Assembly (NCBI GenBank): GCA_029939015.1 | Contig: JAOZTV010000022.1 | Coordinates: 5,680-17,332, forward strand | Source of the DNA: Candidatus Aminicenantota bacterium | Lineage (GTDB): Bacteria; Acidobacteriota; Aminicenantia; UBA2199 | DNA: 11,653 bases | Direction: 5' to 3' | Shown here: one piece after another, positions 6,736-11,653 of the stretch | Numbering within the stretch: the stretch's first letter is position 1 | Layout of the letters: each line of letters begins with the position of its first letter | Notes under the pieces: generated by a model | What the model was told of the DNA's origin: nothing | The model's input: only the letters and a program-made list of their open reading frames with translations | Database searches by the model: none | Position numbers and translations under genes: made by a program

Positions 6736-7662
6736 ATGAGGCAAAAAAGTAAGAGTTATTCAGTCGTAATTATGTCAGATGCTTTGACAAGTAGTAAAGA
6801 ATTTGTTGTGTCAAAAAAACTTATAAGAAATGCATTACTTGCAGTTTCATTATTGATACTTGTCTTTGGCTTTGTTGTTTTTGATTATCTGACTAAATAT
6901 ATTGGTATATCTACAGATAATAAAGAAAACATAGTTTTAAAAGAAGAAAAAAAAGAAAATTTAGAACAGATTGCCTCTTTAACAAAAGATTTAAAATTAT
7001 ATGAATCCAGATTCATTAATATGAAAAAGAAGGTAGATAAATTTATGGTCATTGCAGGTTTAACATCTGCCTATAAGATTGAAGACATGGGTATTGGTGG
7101 TTCAACGCCAACTCTTTTATCAGAAGTAAATCCATCTATAATAAATACCGAAAACATAAAAAACAAACCAGACTTAATTGATTCAAATAAAATTAATAAA
7201 GATTCAATTAGAACAGAAAAAGATTTAGGATTTATCCTGAATGTCATTAAAGATAAGAAAAAACACTTGGCCGCAACTCCATCTATATGGCCGAGTAAGG
7301 GATATATTGCCAGTACCTATGGTTATAGAACGCATCCTTTTACAGGAAAAAGAGATTTTCATAATGGACTTGATATTTCCTCACAGTTGGGAAATGATGT
7401 GTTAGCAACTGGTGGAGGCTTTGTAGTAATTGCAGAACCTAGAGGTTTTATGGGCAAAATGATTATTATTGATCATGGATATGGTTATACAACCAGATAT
7501 GGACATCTTGCTGACTATAATGTTAAAGAAGGTGATGTTGTAAAAAGAGGTCAGGTAATCGGGTATATCGGTAATACAGGAAGGAGTACAGGACCACATC
7601 TTCATTACGAAGTACGACTTCATGGTACAACCCATAACCCTTTAGATTTTATTCTTGATTGA
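6736..7662 (+). CDS. Membrane-anchored M23 (LytM/peptidoglycan) metallopeptidase
   Basis: Predicted to cut peptide cross-bridges of peptidoglycan, or to activate amidases, on the outer face of the inner membrane. The 308 residues contain a short cytoplasmic head, one transmembrane segment at about 32-52, a coiled-coil-prone charged region at 65-105, an extended linker to about 182, and the M23 domain at 186-305. The metal ligands and catalytic residues are all present: FHNGLD (His209, Asp213), YGHL (His257) and GPHLH (His288, His290), with SxYGYRxHP before them. It should therefore be catalytically active rather than a degenerate EnvC/NlpD-like regulator. The layout (N-terminal anchor, coiled coil, LytM domain) is common to bacterial cell-shape and division factors. 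The YprB-like gene follows 36 bp after the stop, suggesting cotranscription. Confidence 0.94.
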   Translation: MRQKSKSYSVVIMSDALTSSKEFVVSKKLIRNALLAVSLLILVFGFVVFDYLTKYIGISTDNKENIVLKEEKKENLEQIASLTKDLKLYESRFINMKKKVDKFMVIAGLTSAYKIEDMGIGGSTPTLLSEVNPSIINTENIKNKPDLIDSNKINKDSIRTEKDLGFILNVIKDKKKHLAATPSIWPSKGYIASTYGYRTHPFTGKRDFHNGLDISSQLGNDVLATGGGFVVIAEPRGFMGKMIIIDHGYGYTTRYGHLADYNVKEGDVVKRGQVIGYIGNTGRSTGPHLHYEVRLHGTTHNPLDFILD

Positions 7663-7663
7663 T

Positions 7664-7683
7664 AAATAATTATTGAATTATTT
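7664..7683. repeat. AT-only inverted repeat after the M23 gene
   Basis: AAATAATT (7664-7671) and AATTATTT (7676-7683) form an eight-base perfect inverted repeat around an ATTG loop, and the second arm runs on into two further T residues. It begins two bases after the M23 stop codon. With no G-C pairs it would be a weak terminator at best; it could also be a protein-binding palindrome or chance in AT-rich DNA. Confidence 0.35.
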
Positions 7684-7698
7684 TTGACTGATAGGAAT

Positions 7699-8919
7699 AT
7701 GAATAATGTTGCTGGTCAATGGTCGAGTTTAAGTAATGATAAGGCATTAACAACAAAAGAAAAATTAGATAAATTAATCGAGCTTAATCTAAAACAAAGT
7801 AAATCACCAAAAAAAAACAATAAGAATACCAAAATTGAAACTGACAAACCTTTTATAATTATCGAATCTATATTTTCTCTTGATGATATTTATGGAGGTA
7901 TAAAATTATCTGAATGGGATAATATAACACAAAATTCAATTGCAACACTTTTTTCAGATGAAACTTTATTAAAACTAAATAAAAAAGAATTTCTCTATTT
8001 TGATACAGAAACAACTGGACTATCAGGTGGTACAGGTACCATCCCATTTATGTTGGGTTTTGGTTATTTTGAGGATAATGTCTTTAAAACGAAAGTTTTC
8101 ATTCTCAATGATATAAGTAAAGAAGACGAAATGTTAGAGGCAGTTGATGAGTTTATCGAAGAGGGCGGTTTTTCTGCAACTATTACTTATAATGGTAAAA
8201 CTTATGACTTTCCTTTAATGGAAACAAGATATATACTAAACCGAAAACGATTTCCTTTACTAAAATTGCCTCATCTTGATTTTCTATATCCAGCAAGAAC
8301 TATCTGGAAAAACACATATCAATCAAGAAAACTTGGATATTTGGGGGATATTCTTCTTGGGATATCAAGAGATGATGATATTGATGGTAGTCAGATACCT
8401 TCACTTTATTTCAGTTACCTCAGAACTGGTAATTTTTCTTTAATTGAAAAAGTTATCTCACATAATGAGCTTGACCTTGTAGGATTATCGGCTTTAGTTT
8501 TAAAAAGTTTAAAGTATATTGAAAATATAAATAATATAGATGATGAAGGCGAAATATTAGGATTAGGCGATTTATGTGAAAAATCTCTTGATTTGATTGG
8601 TGCAGAACAAAAATATCTATATTTGATTGAAAATTGTGAACGTATAGAAATTAAAGAAAAAGCAATTAAACGGCTTTCAATAATAAAAAAAAAAGCAAAA
8701 CTATATAGAGAAGCTGCCACTCTCTGGGAGCTTTTAGAGAATAGTGATGATAAGGACAGTCATAGAGAACTTGCAATTTATTATGAACATAGAGACCGTA
8801 ATTATTTAAAAGCATTAGATTATGCAAAAAAGGCTCTGGAATTTGATTTATCAAAACACAAAAGAGACGATATTTTAAAAAGAATAAAGAGATTAAAAAC
8901 AAAAATTAGTAGTTTGTGA
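7699..8919 (+). CDS. YprB-type RNase H-fold (DEDD) protein with TPR-like tail
   Basis: This protein belongs to the YprB ribonuclease H-like family (PF13482 type), which shares the DEDD exonuclease fold. Counting 406 residues from the ATG, the nuclease domain spans about 95-275: FDTETTGL (101-108, with Asp102 and Glu104 of motif I), GTGTIPFMLGFG (112-123), YNGKTYDFP (164-172, Asp170 of motif II), and HNELD (255-259, His255 and Asp259 of motif III). The acidic set for two-metal catalysis looks complete, so a 3'-5' exonuclease or structure-specific nuclease is likely; the substrate is unknown. Residues 285-400 are helical and TPR-like, a partner seen in other YprB proteins. The N-terminal 50 residues are Lys/Asn-rich and probably disordered. 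Start choice is uncertain: TTG at 7684 is in frame, the ATG has AGGA only two bases away. Confidence 0.85.
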   Translation: MNNVAGQWSSLSNDKALTTKEKLDKLIELNLKQSKSPKKNNKNTKIETDKPFIIIESIFSLDDIYGGIKLSEWDNITQNSIATLFSDETLLKLNKKEFLYFDTETTGLSGGTGTIPFMLGFGYFEDNVFKTKVFILNDISKEDEMLEAVDEFIEEGGFSATITYNGKTYDFPLMETRYILNRKRFPLLKLPHLDFLYPARTIWKNTYQSRKLGYLGDILLGISRDDDIDGSQIPSLYFSYLRTGNFSLIEKVISHNELDLVGLSALVLKSLKYIENINNIDDEGEILGLGDLCEKSLDLIGAEQKYLYLIENCERIEIKEKAIKRLSIIKKKAKLYREAATLWELLENSDDKDSHRELAIYYEHRDRNYLKALDYAKKALEFDLSKHKRDDILKRIKRLKTKISSL

Positions 8920-8967
8920 TTTAATTTATATTATGTTAATATATAATTGAATTATATATTAATGGAG
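8914..8967 (+). promoter_or_regulatory. Promoter, overlapping AT palindrome and Shine-Dalgarno of the receiver gene
   Basis: TTGTGA (8914-8919) and, 17 bp later, TAATAT (8937-8942) preceded by TGT make an extended -10 promoter candidate; the -35 overlaps the stop of the preceding gene. A perfect 11-bp inverted repeat, TTAATATATAA (8936-8946) and TTATATATTAA (8952-8962) around TTGAA, covers the -10 and the expected start of transcription, then abuts GGAG (8964-8967), the Shine-Dalgarno nine bases before the ATG. It could be an operator or, in RNA, a hairpin next to the ribosome site. The palindrome and Shine-Dalgarno are seen directly; their function is inferred. Confidence 0.45.
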
Positions 8968-8976
8968 AAATCTACT

Positions 8977-9579
8977 ATGCTTGAAAAAAAGGACACCAAG
9001 GTGCTTATTGTCGAAGATGATTATCTGGTAACAGATATGATAAGAAGAACTTTAACTGAATTAGGTTATACAAATATTGATGAACTCTCAAATGGTAGAG
9101 AAGCCATTGAGAAGGCTTGCATAATTAAACCTGATATAATTTTAATGGATATTGAAATGCCTGAAATAAATGGTATTGATGCATGTCAAAAAATTCAGGA
9201 AATATGTCCAACTCCTGTAATAATTCTTACGGCTTTTGAAACTGACAGGTTGGTAAAAGAGGCAGCTGAAGCCGGAGTTTCTGCATATCTTGTTAAACCT
9301 TTGAAAAAATATTTAGTTGAAAGAACAATTGTTTTAGCAATTGCAAGACATAAAGACCTTATGGAAATCAGACGGTTGCATAAAGAAATTAAAGTTTTAA
9401 AAGGTGTACTACCAATTTGTTCTAATTGTAAGAATATTAGGAATGATAAGGGGATCTGGACAGAAATATCTGAATATATTGCACAAAATAGCGAAGCTGG
9501 TTTTAGTCATGGTGTTTGCCCAAATTGTATGGAAGAACTTTATGGTAAAGAAAACTGGTTTGAAAAAATTAAAAAGTAG
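8977..9579 (+). CDS. Response regulator with receiver and C-terminal Cys/His (zinc-type) module
   Basis: The 200-residue product has a receiver domain (about 7-122) with Glu13, Asp14 and Asp15 in the acidic pocket, phosphoacceptor Asp58 in LMDIEMPEING, Thr85 and Lys107 (VKP). A helical linker, probably coiled coil (125-142), leads to a module at 144-190: LPICSNCKNIRND, WTEISEYI, FSHGVCPNCMEELYG. Cys148, Cys151, His178, Cys181 and Cys184 suggest bound zinc or another metal. I know this module as a tail on PAS, GGDEF and receiver proteins of deltaproteobacteria and spirochaetes, with no established function. There is no DNA-binding or enzymatic output domain, so it probably works through protein contact. 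GGAG nine bases upstream selects the ATG at 8977 over TTG 8947 and ATG 8962, both in frame. The sensor kinase starts 39 bp downstream and is its likely partner. Confidence 0.92.
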   Translation: MLEKKDTKVLIVEDDYLVTDMIRRTLTELGYTNIDELSNGREAIEKACIIKPDIILMDIEMPEINGIDACQKIQEICPTPVIILTAFETDRLVKEAAEAGVSAYLVKPLKKYLVERTIVLAIARHKDLMEIRRLHKEIKVLKGVLPICSNCKNIRNDKGIWTEISEYIAQNSEAGFSHGVCPNCMEELYGKENWFEKIKK

Positions 9580-9618
9580 TAAGATTTGGAAAAAAAAGAT
9601 CATTAAGATTACTCGTTT

Positions 9619-11490
9619 ATGAAAAAAAAAAAAATTAAAAAATTTAGAAGAAAAATTGGTGGATATTTTTTTATATTAACGACTTTTTTCATATCTGCTT
9701 CTATCCTAGCTTTTTATTTTATCGAAAAAAAGAGTATATATGAGTTTAACAGAAATAGACTTAAGGATATAGTGAGTATTGCTGCAAAACAAATTGATGC
9801 AGATGTACATAGTACTCTTATTAAGCCTAAGCATGAAAATAAAGCCAATTATAAATTGATAAAGAGTGAATTACAGATTATTCGTGACTCGGTTAATGAT
9901 ATTTTTAATATTTATACTATGAGATATGACAAATCTGGAAAAATTATTTTTGTAGTTGATGCCGAGGAAGATATTGTTAAAATTGCACATCTTGGAGAAG
10001 TTTATAATGACCCCAGTTTTTTTTTGAAAAAAAATATTAAAACAATAAATGATCCAATGGTAGAGAGAGATTTTTATACAGATAAATGGGGTACTTGGTT
10101 AAGTGCTTATGCGCCATTTTATAATTCCTTAGGAAGACTTGAAGGTGTTCTTGGGATAGATGTAAAGTCAACTGTCATAAAACAATATGAATATAATTTA
10201 TTGGAGAATGTTATTATTATTCTTGCTGTATTTTTTCCTTTAATAATTTTCTTTGGATTATATTTTGCACAACGTATATCAACTCCAATTGCAAGAATTA
10301 TAAAGATTTCTGATAAAGTAATTGATGGTGATACGAATATTGTTTTTAAAGAAGAATTAAATAATGAGATAGGTTTTCTTGCATATTCATTAAATAGGAT
10401 GATTAAGGAGTATAGGTATATTGTCAACAACCTTGTCGATCTTGAGAAGACTAGAGCTGCTGAATTACAGAGGGCAATTGTTGAACATAGAATAATCGAA
10501 GATACCTTAAGGGATAGTGAAAATAGGTTTAAAACATTATCTGAAGCTACCTTTGAAGGTATTCTAATTCTTGTAAATAATATTATTATTGATGCAAATG
10601 AAACTATATGTAAAATGACAGGTTATTCTTATAGTGAAATAATTGGTAAAAACATATCTCTCTTTATGGTATTTGGAAATAATAATAAAGGCATAAATTA
10701 TGATTCTTCTAAACGTTATGATGTGATTATTATAAACAAAGACAGGAAAAAATTTCATGCTCAAATTCAAGATAAAATTGTATCGTATAAAGGTAGAAAA
10801 ACAAGAGTTACTACTATTAGAGATGTCACAGAAAGAAAAATATCAGAACAGGAAATTAGAGATTATGGAGAGTCGCAGGAATTATTATTAAGAGAAGTTA
10901 ATCATCGTGTAAAGAATAACTTATATGCAATTATTAGTATGCTTTATAAAGAAAAAGATAAAATGAATGAAAGCAATAACAATAATAATAGAGAATTTAT
11001 TGATAATATTATTAATAGAGTTGATGCTCTGTCAACTGTACATTCTATGCTTTCAGTTTCAAAATGGAAACCTCTTAACCTGGGAGCCCTTTGCACAGAT
11101 CTTGTTAATCGTTTGTCTGAAAAAGAGGATGGAAAAGGCGAGGTCACGCTAATTATCAATGAAACAGATATTACAGTAAATAGCAATCAGGCTCAGCAAA
11201 TGTCTCTTGTAATTAATGAGATTATTACAAATTCATTGAAGTATGCTAAAGATAGTGCTGACAAATTAATTATTACAATCAGTATATTAGATGAAAAAAA
11301 AGACATTATTGTAAAAATTAGAGATAATGGAAAAGGGTTCTCACAAAAACTACTTGATGGTGATTTTAAGAATACAGGTATTGGGTTTAATCTTATCTTT
11401 GGTATAATTACTAAAAGTTTGTCAGGTTCAGTTTCAATTGAGAATGATAATGGAGCTGTTTTTAATATTTTTATTAAAAAAGTGATTTAG
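9619..11490 (+). CDS. Membrane sensor histidine kinase, Cache-HAMP-PAS-HisKA_2-HATPase
   Basis: A 623-residue inner-membrane kinase of the HisKA_2 class. Domains in order: basic start; transmembrane segment about 15-35; extracytoplasmic sensor 36-195, whose DFYTDKWGTWLSAYAPFYN and GVLGIDV pattern is that of a Cache domain; second membrane segment 196-217; HAMP 218-270; coiled coil 270-300; PAS 300-405, ending in the usual RDVTERK; HisKA_2 box LLREVNHRVKNNL (423-435) with phosphorylated His429; and HATPase_c with Asn538 in the N box, DNGKGF (569-574) and TGIGF (586-590). All catalytic motifs are intact. The ligand of the Cache domain cannot be told from sequence. It lacks a receiver of its own, and the receiver gene just upstream is the obvious target. 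Thirteen consecutive A residues directly after the ATG (9622-9634) make the start prone to slippage. No strong Shine-Dalgarno is visible, so it may be translationally coupled. Confidence 0.94.
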   Translation: MKKKKIKKFRRKIGGYFFILTTFFISASILAFYFIEKKSIYEFNRNRLKDIVSIAAKQIDADVHSTLIKPKHENKANYKLIKSELQIIRDSVNDIFNIYTMRYDKSGKIIFVVDAEEDIVKIAHLGEVYNDPSFFLKKNIKTINDPMVERDFYTDKWGTWLSAYAPFYNSLGRLEGVLGIDVKSTVIKQYEYNLLENVIIILAVFFPLIIFFGLYFAQRISTPIARIIKISDKVIDGDTNIVFKEELNNEIGFLAYSLNRMIKEYRYIVNNLVDLEKTRAAELQRAIVEHRIIEDTLRDSENRFKTLSEATFEGILILVNNIIIDANETICKMTGYSYSEIIGKNISLFMVFGNNNKGINYDSSKRYDVIIINKDRKKFHAQIQDKIVSYKGRKTRVTTIRDVTERKISEQEIRDYGESQELLLREVNHRVKNNLYAIISMLYKEKDKMNESNNNNNREFIDNIINRVDALSTVHSMLSVSKWKPLNLGALCTDLVNRLSEKEDGKGEVTLIINETDITVNSNQAQQMSLVINEIITNSLKYAKDSADKLIITISILDEKKDIIVKIRDNGKGFSQKLLDGDFKNTGIGFNLIFGIITKSLSGSVSIENDNGAVFNIFIKKVI

Positions 11491-11499
11491 GTAGAATAA

Positions 11500-11528
11500 T
11501 TGACTATATTATATATATTTGATATATT
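11500..11528 (+). promoter_or_regulatory. Promoter of the gene at 11535, predicted leaderless
   Basis: TTGACT (11500-11505), a 17-bp spacer and TATATT (11523-11528) give five of six matches to consensus in each hexamer. Six bases later is the ATG at 11535, and no Shine-Dalgarno lies between. A TGA in frame at 11520-11522 and the absence of ATG, GTG or TTG after it exclude a longer reading frame, so the closeness of promoter and start codon is not an artefact of start choice. Confidence 0.55.
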
Positions 11529-11534
11529 CTGATT

Positions 11535-11653
11535 ATGAATAGGACTTTAAATAAAATATATCTGGTGATTTTTTTATTGATATTTATTATGTCTTTCTTG
11601 GACGCTAAAATTGATTCAAAGAATCTTATACTCGATAGTGGTATGAAGGTTCT
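11535..11653 (+). CDS. 5' end of a secreted protein gene, possibly M16 peptidase (partial)
   Basis: The open frame runs from the ATG to the window edge (39 codons, truncated). Residues 1-23 form a signal peptide: MNRTLNK, then a hydrophobic stretch, with probable cleavage near LDA. The mature start contains LILDSGMKV, which resembles the conserved opening of insulinase-family M16 zinc peptidases (usually a Leu-(D/x)-N-G-(L/M)-x-V pattern). The match is short, so the family is a suggestion only. The catalytic HxxEH motif would lie beyond the window. Confidence 0.55.
   Translation, partial: MNRTLNKIYLVIFLLIFIMSFLDAKIDSKNLILDSGMKV

Noticed and set aside
7664..7683. Intrinsic terminator after the M23 gene.
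   Set aside because: The stem is only A-T pairs and very weak; recorded as an inverted repeat, not as a terminator.
7684..7698. TTG at 7684 as start of the YprB-like gene.
   Set aside because: It has no ribosome site and adds five residues only; the ATG at 7699 is preferred, though its own AGGA is unusually close.
10017..10034. T9-G-A8 tract inside the sensor kinase as a regulatory element.
   Set aside because: It lies within the conserved Cache-domain frame and fits ordinary Phe-Phe-Leu-Lys-Lys coding in AT-rich DNA.

Overview
This is a strongly AT-rich, densely packed bacterial chromosome segment with eight complete genes and the 5' end of a ninth. There are no RNA genes, CRISPR arrays, insertion sequences or phage genes. 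Signal peptides, a YPNGGE-type secreted domain, an M23 peptidase and a Cache-type membrane kinase suggest a diderm-type bacterium. The AT richness, the YprB-type nuclease and the receiver with a C-terminal Cys/His module would suit a low-GC spirochaete, or a lineage near Deferribacteres, Deltaproteobacteria or the FCB group. This placement is inference; no marker gene in the window settles it.

Layout. Positions 45-4357 (minus strand) hold a type I-like glutamine synthetase followed 47 bp later by a soluble hybrid histidine kinase, probably one operon. A small secreted YPNGGE-domain protein (4466-4828, plus) diverges from glutamine synthetase and converges on mutL (4920-6638, minus). Diverging from mutL is a plus-strand run: membrane-anchored M23 metallopeptidase (6736-7662), YprB-type RNase H-fold protein with TPR-like tail (7699-8919), receiver protein with a Cys/His C-terminal module (8977-9579), and a Cache-HAMP-PAS-HisKA_2 sensor kinase (9619-11490). 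The window ends inside a new secreted-protein gene (11535 onward) whose first residues resemble an M16 peptidase.

Signalling dominates. The hybrid kinase behind glutamine synthetase has no membrane segments; its N-terminal half is a tandem duplication, visible by direct self-comparison, of a ~120-residue domain I do not recognise, with a repeat pattern resembling STAS/SpoIIAA-like folds. The receiver and HisKA_2 kinase at 8977-11490 look like a cognate two-gene phosphorelay whose receiver carries a C-x2-C ... H-x2-C-x2-C module instead of a DNA-binding domain.

Two non-coding patterns stand out. First, short degenerate arrays with 7-8 bp units sit in the gaps around the hybrid kinase and after the YPNGGE gene; the kinase's start and stop codons both lie inside such arrays. 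Second, the two genes for secreted proteins at 4466 and 11535 have the same promoter architecture (-35, 17 bp, -10, 6 bp, ATG) and no Shine-Dalgarno, which predicts leaderless mRNAs. No gene-free stretch exceeds 300 bases, and I saw no GC-rich intrinsic terminator.
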